A stretch of DNA of 12,461 nucleotides from QQUD01 sp039029915 (GCA_039029915.1 JBCCFD010000216.1:1-12461), one strand, 5' to 3'; positions 6,236 to 12,461 are shown, counted from the stretch's first letter. Numbers and translations: made by a program. Notes: generated by a model from the letters alone, not told the origin.

Positions 6236-7813
6236 ATGACGGCTCGTTCAGAAACCCAAGCGAAAAAACAATATCTCCGGCTAGCAGAATTAATGGCTAC
6301 CTTTTCTTTAGCGATGGATTTAGGAATGGGACAGCCATTAGAATGGGTTATGCGAACCTGTTTACTAGGCGTCCATTTGGGTAAATCTCTTGGTTTAAGC
6401 GATGAAGAATGTCGCCAAGTTTATTACATCTCATTACTGCAGCATATTGGCTGTACATCAGCAGCCTCATGGCAGGCAGAGCTGTTTGGCAATGAGTTAA
6501 GCATGGGGCAAGTGCTCACCCTTGATACAAAAAACCCGCTGGAGGCATTTCCTACAATTATTAAATTAGCCGGTCAAGATCAGCCGCTTATGGCAAGAGC
6601 ACGCTATCTGGGTCGGGCACTTGCTGCAGGACCTAACGCTAAGGATGAGCTAAGCCAAATTCAATGTGAAGTAGCGGGTAATTTAGCCAGCCGCCTAAGT
6701 TTCGCAACGGATATTCTTCAGGTACTGGGGCAAGTTTTCGAAAGGTGGGATGGACAAGGTCAACCTAACCACATTCAAGGTGAAGATTTGGCTCTGCCTA
6801 TTCGAGTGATTCATTTGGCTCATGATGCGGCCACGATTGAGTTACAAACTGATGCAGAAACGGCCGTTAATGTCATTCAAAAACGGTCTGGCAAACTGTA
6901 TGATCCCAACGTCGCGGACAGTTTTCTATCACAGGCTTCGGACCTGTTTAAAAAACTAAACGTGGACTCAACTTGGGATGCAATTCTAGACGCGGAACCA
7001 GAGCCAGCCATTTGGCTCACCGAAGCCCAGTTTGAAGATGCCCTGTTAGCCATAGCTGACTTCACTGATTTAAAATCACCTTATTTTGTGGGTCATTCAC
7101 GTGCTGTGGCAAAATTAGCGGAGGCTACTGCCCAGAATTATGGTTTGCCAGAAAGCGATGCAACAATGCTGCGACGCACGGGACTGATACACGATTTTGG
7201 GCGCGTTGGCGTGTCATCCAGTATTTGGAACAAAGAAGGACGTCTCAATGAAAGCGAATGGGAGCGGGTTCGCCTCCATCCTTATCTCACTGAACGAATA
7301 CTCGTTCGCTCCAAGACCTTAGCCCCCCTAATGAACCTGGCTATTTTGCATCAAGAGCGTTTAGATGGCTCTGGGTATCATCGGCGCTTATCAGGTAGCA
7401 TGTTATCGATTAACGGCCGTATTCTGGCCGCGGTCGATGCTTACCAAGCCATGCTGGAACCTCGACCACATCGGCCAGCCCTATCCCCAAAAGAAGCGGC
7501 CGCCGAACTACGTCAAGATGCAGGGGCAGGTAAATTTGACCCAAACATTGTTGATGCAGTACTTCGCGCCGCGGGACATCAAATCCAAAAACCCCGCCAG
7601 TCTGCCCCAGGGGGGTTGAGCAAGCGTGAGATTGAGGTCTTGCGCCTGCTCGCTCGTGGACTATCCAATCCAGAAATTGGTGAAAAGCTCGTCATCTCAA
7701 AAAAGACAGTTGGCCATCACGTACAGCACATCTATAACAAAATTGACGTCTCTACACGGGCTGGAGCCACGCTTTTTGCGATGCAAAACAACCTTATCAA
7801 CACGCTCCAATAA
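6236..7813 (+). CDS. HD-GYP domain / LuxR-type DNA-binding fusion regulator
   Basis: This 525-residue cytoplasmic protein combines two HD-GYP-like modules with a C-terminal LuxR/GerE helix-turn-helix (about 459-518, LSKREIEVLRLLARGLSNPEIGEKL, then SKKTVGHHVQHIYNKI). The second module (about 265-447) keeps H287, the HD pair (IHDFGR, 319-320), H348, HQERLDGSGYH (372-382) and D401, but GYP has become GYH. The first module (about 15-200) is eroded: the HD pair reads QH in LLQHIGC (67-73) and GYP reads GQP in ERWDGQGQP (169-177). The protein may hydrolyse or only sense a cyclic dinucleotide or other nucleotide and transmit that state to DNA binding; this is inference. An in-frame TAG at 6224 fixes the ATG at 6236 as the earliest start. 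The Shine-Dalgarno match (GAGG) lies far upstream (about 14 nt), and TATAGT at 6222-6227 leaves open a nearly leaderless mRNA. It is divergent from the aminotransferase operon, its likely target. Confidence 0.86.
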   Translation: MTARSETQAKKQYLRLAELMATFSLAMDLGMGQPLEWVMRTCLLGVHLGKSLGLSDEECRQVYYISLLQHIGCTSAASWQAELFGNELSMGQVLTLDTKNPLEAFPTIIKLAGQDQPLMARARYLGRALAAGPNAKDELSQIQCEVAGNLASRLSFATDILQVLGQVFERWDGQGQPNHIQGEDLALPIRVIHLAHDAATIELQTDAETAVNVIQKRSGKLYDPNVADSFLSQASDLFKKLNVDSTWDAILDAEPEPAIWLTEAQFEDALLAIADFTDLKSPYFVGHSRAVAKLAEATAQNYGLPESDATMLRRTGLIHDFGRVGVSSSIWNKEGRLNESEWERVRLHPYLTERILVRSKTLAPLMNLAILHQERLDGSGYHRRLSGSMLSINGRILAAVDAYQAMLEPRPHRPALSPKEAAAELRQDAGAGKFDPNIVDAVLRAAGHQIQKPRQSAPGGLSKREIEVLRLLARGLSNPEIGEKLVISKKTVGHHVQHIYNKIDVSTRAGATLFAMQNNLINTLQ

Positions 7814-7885
7814 AATCTCCTAATTTCGCAATCTAACTTAAATACACCTCTACGCAACTCACCTTTAACTATCCTAAATCGATAA

Positions 7886-7938
7886 CCTATTAAAAAATAG
7901 GGCATTTACCCGATGTGCCTAAATTAACTTTGCCCGAT
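7886..7938. repeat. Small hairpin and near-direct repeat downstream of the regulator gene
   Basis: CCTATT (7886-7891) and AATAGG (7896-7901) form a 6-bp stem with an AAAA loop, 73 bp after the regulator stop; it has no U-run, so it is a poor terminator. TTTACCCGAT (7905-7914) and TTTGCCCGAT (7929-7938) match at nine of ten positions, 24 bp apart, and could be tandem binding sites upstream of the next operon. Confidence 0.25.
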
Positions 7939-7965
7939 ACTAAATTCATCAATCAACACAGTGAG

Positions 7966-8014
7966 GTTCCGAAACTTTTATCAAGCAAGGTTCTCAATTT
8001 AGAAACTTCGGAAC
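7966..8014. promoter_or_regulatory. Inverted repeat GTTCCGAA / TTCGGAAC upstream of the DUF4345-SDR operon
   Basis: Perfect 8-bp arms at 7966-7973 and 8007-8014 flank a 33-bp interior that holds a smaller pairing (TTCT with AGAA, around 7991-8004). The right arm ends 58 bp before the DUF4345 start. It may be a pair of operator half-sites, or a structured 5' leader if transcription begins upstream of it. No convincing -35/-10 pair was found nearby. Confidence 0.35.
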
Positions 8015-8072
8015 ACTTAAGTGGTCAGCACTCAAAACCAATTGCTATTAGCAGATTAGGAGATTAAATAAA

Positions 8073-8480
8073 ATGAAAAATTCAAAAGCACTCAAAACAC
8101 TCTTGTTTGTGTCAGGCTTGATTCTCTCATTCATCGGATCAGCCACATTATTTGCACCGGTCGATTTCTTAGGCACATCTGGCATAGACCTTGGTGGTCA
8201 GGTCAACCTTTTAAGCGAAATCAGAGCACCAGGTGCAGCTCTATTGGCGAGTGGCGTTGTCATTATCTTGGGCGTCTTTATTCAAAAGCTCACCTACACA
8301 TCCACCGTTTTGTCAATCCTGATATTCCTATCTTACGGGATTGGCCGAGTCATTAGTATTGCTAGTGATGGCTTGCCGGCTCAAGAAATCGTAGCCGCAA
8401 CCGTTGTCGAAATCATTATTGGCTTAGCAGGGATTTACGCTTTGGTTCGATATCAAGAACAAGAGCCTGCTTTCGGATAA
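8073..8480 (+). CDS. DUF4345-like four-helix membrane protein
   Basis: This 135-residue integral membrane protein has four hydrophobic segments at about residues 8-28, 53-70, 76-96 and 106-125. The LLSEIRAPGAALLASG stretch (46-61), with polar E49 and R51 at the membrane edge before helix 2, is typical of small DUF4345/DoxX-like proteins, whose function is not established. AGGAG lies 10 nt before the ATG. It is the first gene of a plus-strand group, 37 bp before the short-chain dehydrogenase, and is probably co-transcribed with it. DUF4345-type proteins often accompany oxidoreductases, but no reaction can be assigned. The family call rests on size, topology and the ExR segment and is less certain than the topology. 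Confidence 0.7.
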   Translation: MKNSKALKTLLFVSGLILSFIGSATLFAPVDFLGTSGIDLGGQVNLLSEIRAPGAALLASGVVIILGVFIQKLTYTSTVLSILIFLSYGIGRVISIASDGLPAQEIVAATVVEIIIGLAGIYALVRYQEQEPAFG

Positions 8481-8517
8481 AAAGTCAATCAGCCATTTTC
8501 ATAAAAGGAAAAATATC

Positions 8518-9438
8518 ATGATAAAAACAGTATTTATTACAGGCGCAAATGCCGGATTAGGAAAAGAAGCAGCGCGGCAGCTCGCTTTGCAAGACAACAT
8601 TGAAAAAATCTATCTTGGCTGTCGAAACGAAACGAAAGCAATCGCCGCTAAAAAAGAGTTAGAGCAAGAAACCGGCAAATCTATCTTTGAAATCATTATC
8701 ATTGACGTTTCTAATTTAGAGTCTGTACGCAATGTCGTTAAGTCTATCAATGAGCCGTTTGACGCCTTGGTCATGAACGCTGGTGGTACGGGTGGAAAGA
8801 ATTTCAGCGAAAAGACCGCCTATGGTGTCACCCGCCAATTTGCAGTTAACGTTTTAGGGCACGTTGTGCTAGCTGAAGAGCTTTTAAAAGCTGGGAAGCT
8901 AACCAAAGTGGCGCTCTATGCAGGTTCAGAAGCAGCCCGTGGCGTTCCCAAAATGGGTGTCAAGCGACCTAATCTCAAAACCTCTTCCGTCGATGAGTTT
9001 GTCTCAATTATTGATGGGTCATTCTTTGCAGAAACAAACGATCCATTAGTGCCCTACGGCCCCGTCAAATATGTAGCTGCGCTGTGGATGTCGAACTTGG
9101 CACGCCAATATCCAAACGTTCGGCTAGTCACTGTGAGTCCCGGCTCAACGAGTGGCACCAATGGTGGTGAAGACCTCGCCCCGCTAATGAAGTTTGTCTT
9201 CACAAAAATTGGCCCCAGATTATTGCCCCTATTTGGCTTGATGCACAAAGTTGAGCAAGGTGCAAAGCGATACGTGGATGTTCTTTTTGACAATTCTTAT
9301 AAAAGCGGTGTGTTTTATGCAAGTAAAGCCCCTACGTTGACGGGTCCGCTGGTTGACCAAAGCACAATTTTTGCAGATTTAAACAATCGCACCTACCAAG
9401 AAAACGCCAGCAAGGCGATTCACCAATTTATCAGCTAA
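8518..9438 (+). CDS. Short-chain dehydrogenase/reductase (SDR), protochlorophyllide-reductase/retinol-dehydrogenase-like
   Basis: This 306-residue Rossmann-fold oxidoreductase uses NAD(P)(H) on a carbonyl or alcohol. The cofactor motif TGANAGLG is at 8-15, CR at 35-36 suggests NADPH preference, and D63 lies in IIDVSN. NAGG is at 87-90. The active site is complete: N111, S137 (YAGSEAARG), Y180 and K184 (YGPVK), followed by the SPG turn at 207-209. The length and TGANAGLGKEAARQLA opening resemble the WW-oxidoreductase/RDH/POR-like SDR group; these are broad, so no substrate can be named, and chlorophyll synthesis is not implied. AAAGGA lies about 9 nt before the ATG. It follows the DUF4345 gene by 37 bp, and a strong terminator-like hairpin lies 12 bp after its stop, so these two genes probably form one transcription unit. 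Confidence 0.88.
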   Translation: MIKTVFITGANAGLGKEAARQLALQDNIEKIYLGCRNETKAIAAKKELEQETGKSIFEIIIIDVSNLESVRNVVKSINEPFDALVMNAGGTGGKNFSEKTAYGVTRQFAVNVLGHVVLAEELLKAGKLTKVALYAGSEAARGVPKMGVKRPNLKTSSVDEFVSIIDGSFFAETNDPLVPYGPVKYVAALWMSNLARQYPNVRLVTVSPGSTSGTNGGEDLAPLMKFVFTKIGPRLLPLFGLMHKVEQGAKRYVDVLFDNSYKSGVFYASKAPTLTGPLVDQSTIFADLNNRTYQENASKAIHQFIS

Positions 9439-9450
9439 CAATCAATCTAT

Positions 9451-9487
9451 TGAAAAATCTCATCTCCCAGAAAGATGAGATTTTTCA
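9451..9487 (+). terminator. Perfect 15-bp hairpin, intrinsic terminator or attenuator after the SDR gene
   Basis: TGAAAAATCTCATCT (9451-9465) pairs perfectly with AGATGAGATTTTTCA (9473-9487) around the loop CCCAGAA. The A5 and T5 tracts in the two arms are what a bidirectional intrinsic terminator would show, with U5 as the release tract. It begins 12 bp after the SDR stop and lies 79 bp before the dehalogenase ATG, so the dehalogenase either has its own promoter in 9488-9566 or is reached by read-through. Confidence 0.65.
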
Positions 9488-9566
9488 GCACAGGTCAATG
9501 TCAATCTCACAAAATTTCTTGTAATAAGCCAAGACGGACAGGTGGGATTTATAAAGAGAGAGAAAG

Positions 9567-10448
9567 ATGTCAAAAAAACCAATTTCAGCAGCGTTTCCAT
9601 TTGAATCAAAATACATTGAAATACATGGTTCAAATATGCACTATATTGACGAGGGAGAAGGGGATCCAATCCTTTTCTTACATGGTAATCCAACCTCAAA
9701 CTATTTATGGCGCAATATCATTCCTTATCTGACACCATACGGCCGTTGCATAGCCCCAGACTTAATCGGTATGGGCAAATCCGACAAGCCCGATATTAAT
9801 TACCGTTTTTCAGATCATGTTAAATATTTAGAGGGGTTCATTGAAAAGATGGGCTTAACCAACGTAACGCTTGTGCTACATGATTGGGGGTCAGGCCTCG
9901 GTTTCCATTATGGCATGCGTCATGAAAGCAACTTGAAAGGGATTGCCTTTATGGAGTCAATGATAAAACCGCCTAGCTGGTCTGATTTATCTCCAAGTAA
10001 TAAAGTAGGGTTCAGACTGTTTCGAACTCCAGGCATTGGCTGGTTTATGGCTAGCGTGATGAATGTGTTTGTCACACAATTTATGCCCCAAGGCATTGTG
10101 CGGACGCTTTTACCCGTTGAGAAAGAGGTGTATGAAGCCCCTTTCAAGACAATAAAAAGCCGCCGGCCAATCTACCAGTTTCCAGTGTCCGTGCCTCTTG
10201 ATGGAAAACCAGCGGACACCTACGAAGTGATATCAAATTACAGTCAAAGGCTTCAGGCATCCGAACTACCGAAAATTCTTTTCCACGCTCAACCGGGGGT
10301 CTTAATAACGGCTGAAGATGTTGAATGGTGCAAGCGTCATATCAAGAATCTTGAACTCGTTGATATTGGCGAAGGGATTCATTTTGTTCAGGAGGATAAT
10401 CCTCATCTGATTGGGGAAGAATTAGCAAAATGGGTTCAGCGCCTGTAA
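9567..10448 (+). CDS. dhaA: Haloalkane dehalogenase, HLD-II (DhaA/LinB-like)
   Basis: This 293-residue alpha/beta-hydrolase should cleave carbon-halogen bonds of haloalkanes hydrolytically, giving an alcohol, halide and proton without cofactors. The full HLD-II pentad is present: halide-binding N41 (HGNPTSNYLWRN), nucleophile D106 with halide-binding W107 (LHDWGSGLGF), acid E130 (FMESMIKPP) and base H272 (GIHFVQEDNP). As I recall the DhaA numbering, these positions coincide exactly. Length and the strings CIAPDLIGMGKSDKPD and PGVLITAED also match that subfamily closely. The cap region (about 135-215) is divergent, so substrate range cannot be inferred. No signal peptide is seen. The Shine-Dalgarno site is weak (GAGAG, then AAAG before ATG). 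It is separated from the upstream SDR gene by a terminator-like hairpin, and the natural substrate may be a biogenic halocarbon. Confidence 0.93.
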   Translation: MSKKPISAAFPFESKYIEIHGSNMHYIDEGEGDPILFLHGNPTSNYLWRNIIPYLTPYGRCIAPDLIGMGKSDKPDINYRFSDHVKYLEGFIEKMGLTNVTLVLHDWGSGLGFHYGMRHESNLKGIAFMESMIKPPSWSDLSPSNKVGFRLFRTPGIGWFMASVMNVFVTQFMPQGIVRTLLPVEKEVYEAPFKTIKSRRPIYQFPVSVPLDGKPADTYEVISNYSQRLQASELPKILFHAQPGVLITAEDVEWCKRHIKNLELVDIGEGIHFVQEDNPHLIGEELAKWVQRL

Positions 10449-10465
10449 CTTTTCTATTTTGAGTA

Positions 10466-10494
10466 AAACGGCCGTTTCTGGAAAACGGCCGTTT
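10466..10494. terminator. Bidirectional terminator built from two ACGGCCGT palindromes
   Basis: AAACGGCCGTTT at 10466-10477 and an identical copy at 10483-10494 are separated by CTGGA. Each copy is a 12-bp palindrome, so the two can pair as a perfect 12-bp stem with a 5-nt loop. The plus-strand arm ends in TTTCTC and the minus-strand arm in TTTTACTC, which serve as short U-tracts. It lies 17 bp after the dehalogenase stop and 1 bp from the uxuA stop, in a convergent gap of only 47 bp, as expected for a shared terminator. Confidence 0.7.
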
Positions 10495-10495
10495 C

Positions 10496-11521
10496 TCATT
10501 CTCGGTTCAATCCATCCCAAACGCCCAGCAAATAGTTTGCACCCAATGCTCGATCGTAAAGCCCATATCCCGGAATACCCGTTTCGCCCCAAATCATACG
10601 GCCGTGATCGGGCCGCATCGGGCCCGCAAAGCCAATATCAGCATACGCTTTCAAAACCTCAACCAAATCAACATCACCATAGGCGGGTGGATGAGCCACT
10701 TCATGAAAAGTCTTGTCCCCTGTGTGCCGCACATTGCGGCAGTGAGCAAAGTAAATTCGCTCGCCAAATTTGCGGATCATGGCAGGTAAGTCATTCGCTT
10801 TATTTGCCCCCAGTGAACCGGTGCAAAAAGTCAGCCCGTTCGCAGGTGAGGCATTGATTTGCAGCACTCTTTCTAAAGCAGCTTCATCGGTTATGATTCT
10901 TGGTAAGCCAAAGATCGACCAGGGCGGATCATCCGGGTGCAAAGCCATCTTGACACCGGCTTCTTCAGCCGCATCACACACACCGTCTAGAAAATATTGC
11001 AAATTCTGCCACAAATCGTCCTCGGTGGTCGTCCGATAGGCCGCTTTTAGGTCATCAGGGCTTTCATCTAATGGAAAGTAGGCTGGCAGTTCCGCTTCCC
11101 ATGGATCAAGAGAGTTGTCTAACTGTGAATGATCGTAAAGCAAGACATTCGATCCATCCGGTAAATCAAAAGCCAAATCAGTCCTAAACCAATCAAAGAG
11201 GGGCATAAAATTGTAGCAAATGACATCGACACCAAACTCCCCCAATATGCCAATATTCTTCCGATATACATCAAGCAACGTATCTCTACTGGGTCGACCC
11301 AGCTTGATATCCTCATGAACGGGCAAGCTTTCGACAACGTTGAGGCGCATGCCAGCCGCTTGGATTTTTTGCGTCAAATCGGCCAAGCGTTTTCGAGGCC
11401 ACAGCACACCAGCTGGTACATCAAAAAGCGCCCCAACGACCCCAACCATTCCGGGAATTTGAGCAATCTGCTCTAAACTAATTTGGTCATTTTCACCATA
11501 CCATCGAAATGATAGCTCCAT
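10496..11521 (-). CDS. uxuA: Mannonate dehydratase
   Basis: This 341-residue metal-dependent enzyme dehydrates D-mannonate to 2-keto-3-deoxy-D-gluconate in glucuronate/fructuronate catabolism. It is a TIM-barrel UxuA, slightly shorter than typical. Recognisable segments are FRWYGENDQISL (5-16), VVESLPVHEDIKLG (62-75), VICYNFMPLFDWFRTDL (100-116), ALHPDDPPWSIFGLPRI (193-209), and MRPDHGRMIWGE (302-313). H195, C233, H260 and D305/H306 lie where the family's divalent-metal ligands are expected. The ATG at 11521 has AAGGA 8 nt upstream. It lies 37 bp downstream of the ribokinase-family gene on the same strand, so the two are probably one operon, with uxuA last. No fructuronate reductase or uronate isomerase is visible in the window. 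One ACGGCCGT copy (10598-10605) lies within the conserved HGR of DHGRM. Confidence 0.94.
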   Translation of the reverse strand: MELSFRWYGENDQISLEQIAQIPGMVGVVGALFDVPAGVLWPRKRLADLTQKIQAAGMRLNVVESLPVHEDIKLGRPSRDTLLDVYRKNIGILGEFGVDVICYNFMPLFDWFRTDLAFDLPDGSNVLLYDHSQLDNSLDPWEAELPAYFPLDESPDDLKAAYRTTTEDDLWQNLQYFLDGVCDAAEEAGVKMALHPDDPPWSIFGLPRIITDEAALERVLQINASPANGLTFCTGSLGANKANDLPAMIRKFGERIYFAHCRNVRHTGDKTFHEVAHPPAYGDVDLVEVLKAYADIGFAGPMRPDHGRMIWGETGIPGYGLYDRALGANYLLGVWDGLNRE

Positions 11522-11558
11522 TGGGTTTGTCCTTTTTCTCCTAGCAAGAATGTGAAGA

Positions 11559-12461
11559 TTATTGATTCAGCAAATTCATTAACTCGGATCGCGTGGGCAT
11601 TGCAGAGCTGGCCCCTGGTTTTGTGGTCGCCAGCGCACCCGCAGCAGCCCCCCAGCGTATCGCTTCCGAAATGGGTAATCCTTCAGCCAGAGCTGTCGCC
11701 ACGCCCCCATTAAACGCATCTCCTGCGGCCACCGTATCAACGGGGGTCACTTTAAACGGCTCGACGAACCCACTCTCTGTTTCAGATTGATAGAAGACCC
11801 CTTGAGCACCGAGCTTAATAACGGCCGTTTCCACCCCGCGCTGTCTCAAAATCTCTGCCGCTTTTCGGGCTTCATCAGCATTTGTCGGACGAAAACCGAC
11901 CAGCACTTCGTTCTCCAGTTCATTTGGCGTCATCACGTGGCTCAGCTGATACAGTTCATCGGGTAATGCCTCAGCTGGGGCTGGATCAAAAACAACGATT
12001 ACCCCCATTTGTCGAGCCGCTTTGGCTGCTTCAATCGAGGCGCTCATCGGACTTTCCAATTGGAGCATTAAAACCTTGGCGCTTTTTAACGCTTCTGTAC
12101 AACGAGCGACATCGGTCTGATCGTGCGCCATATTTGCACCGGAGATCACAATGATGGCATTTTCGGCAGCATCATCCACATTAATAACCGCTAACCCTGT
12201 ACCTACATTTTCATCAATCACAATCCCACTTGTATCAACTGGTTCATCTTTTATCAAATCGAGAACGCCTTTTCCAAATGCATCATCACCAACCCGACCA
12301 ATAAAAGTTGTTTGTGCGCCCATGCGCCCAGCGGCCATTGCCTGATTAAATCCTTTTCCACCGGGCACAGTTATGAACGAACGACCAAAAAGCGTTTCTC
12401 CCGGCGCTGGCAAGCGCGGCACATAGGTCGTTAAATCCATATTGATGCTTCCTAAAACAAC
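11559..12461 (-). CDS. rbsK: Ribokinase-family (PfkB) sugar kinase, 5' end outside the window
   Basis: This PfkB-fold kinase phosphorylates a sugar with ATP, most likely ribose at O5. The visible part is about 300 residues and runs off the right edge. A methionine at 12440 could look like a start, but the seven codons before it read VVLGSIN, completing the family N-terminus GSINMD, so the true start lies beyond 12461. Further motifs are RLPAPGET, the sugar-binding GGKGFNQA, TPNE (anion/metal region), and DTVAAGDAFNGG, which contains the catalytic aspartate and anion hole (minus strand, about 11730-11700). The C-terminus ends in a normal family position. The likely product is ribokinase; placement ahead of uxuA leaves open use on another sugar acid such as 2-keto-3-deoxygluconate, which that pathway must phosphorylate. 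The motifs fit RbsK better than KdgK. Confidence 0.9.
   Translation of the reverse strand, partial: VVLGSINMDLTTYVPRLPAPGETLFGRSFITVPGGKGFNQAMAAGRMGAQTTFIGRVGDDAFGKGVLDLIKDEPVDTSGIVIDENVGTGLAVINVDDAAENAIIVISGANMAHDQTDVARCTEALKSAKVLMLQLESPMSASIEAAKAARQMGVIVVFDPAPAEALPDELYQLSHVMTPNELENEVLVGFRPTNADEARKAAEILRQRGVETAVIKLGAQGVFYQSETESGFVEPFKVTPVDTVAAGDAFNGGVATALAEGLPISEAIRWGAAAGALATTKPGASSAMPTRSELMNLLNQ

Larger units (their letters stand above)
426..11828. repeat. Dispersed highly iterated palindrome ACGGCCGT (12 copies)
   Basis: Exact copies start at 426, 1329, 4172, 4532, 5605, 6860, 7413, 9739, 10468, 10485, 10598 and 11821. Ten lie inside seven different genes and two form the 10466-10494 terminator. 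Twelve of the thirteen CGGCCG hexamers I found in the window have the A...T extension (the exception is GCGGCCGC at 7496). The base before each copy is always A or T. Seven copies carry the longer form ACGGCCGTTTC, counting both strands. Coding copies use all three frames: GGC-CGT (Gly-Arg) five times, ACG-GCC-GTN (Thr-Ala-Val) four times, CGG-CCG (Arg-Pro) once. This points to selection or replication of the DNA word itself rather than a codon effect. Confidence 0.85.

Noticed and set aside
7496..7503. GCGGCCGC within the regulator gene as a member of the iterated palindrome family
   Set aside because: It shares only the CGGCCG core, is flanked by G/C rather than A/T, and lies in an alanine-rich codon run.
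9460..9732. Small open frames overlapping the SDR-dehalogenase gap on both strands
   Set aside because: They are produced by the hairpin region and the alternate frames of the dehalogenase gene; no domain or ribosome site supports them.
12438..12440. ATG at 12440 as the true start of the ribokinase gene
   Set aside because: The codons upstream to the window edge are open and encode VVLGSIN, the conserved start of the family; the gene is cut by the window.
1..12461. Mobile element, prophage, defence system or CRISPR array
   Set aside because: No transposase, integrase, terminal inverted repeats, tRNA-adjacent junction, Cas-like protein or regularly spaced direct repeat was seen; every sizeable gene has an ordinary metabolic or regulatory family.

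Overview
This window is a bacterial chromosomal segment of moderate GC content (mid-40s percent by eye). It has short intergenic gaps, Shine-Dalgarno sites in front of most genes and operon-like spacing. I see no rRNA, tRNA, CRISPR array, transposase, phage gene or replication origin. The gene set is catabolic and redox-oriented. The lineage cannot be fixed from these genes alone. An HD-GYP/LuxR fusion regulator next to a DhaA-type dehalogenase and an iterated genomic palindrome would fit a free-living Chloroflexota-like bacterium, but that is a low-confidence guess.

Layout from left to right. (1) A minus-strand FAD-dependent amine or amino-acid oxidase (12-1364) is separated by a 627-bp AT-rich divergent control region from a plus-strand AldB/ExaC-type aldehyde dehydrogenase (1992-3521). 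The dehydrogenase is followed, across a strong intercistronic hairpin, by its usual partner, a DUF779 protein (3607-3978). (2) A minus-strand operon holds a class III, GSA-aminomutase-like aminotransferase (4787-6109) whose end overlaps by 8 bp a phosphoethanolamine-N-methyltransferase-like enzyme (4009-4794). It is divergent from a large HD-GYP/LuxR fusion regulator (6236-7813). (3) A plus-strand group holds a four-helix DUF4345 membrane protein (8073-8480) and a short-chain dehydrogenase (8518-9438), then a terminator-like hairpin, then a haloalkane dehalogenase with a complete catalytic pentad (9567-10448). (4) A minus-strand hexuronate or sugar operon holds a ribokinase-family kinase, cut by the right window edge (11559-12461), and mannonate dehydratase UxuA (10496-11521). 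It converges on the dehalogenase gene at a compact bidirectional terminator.

The most unusual signal lies in the DNA rather than in any one gene. The 8-bp palindrome ACGGCCGT occurs 12 times in 12.5 kb, where a random sequence of this composition would hold about 0.15. It appears in all three reading frames of unrelated genes and between genes, usually with A/T flanks and often as GAAACGGCCGTT. Two copies 5 bp apart form the bidirectional terminator at 10466-10494. This resembles the HIP1 palindrome of cyanobacteria in kind but has a different sequence.

The most plausible under-described protein system is the aminotransferase plus PEAMT-like methyltransferase operon, with its divergent regulator carrying two degenerate HD-GYP modules and a LuxR helix-turn-helix.
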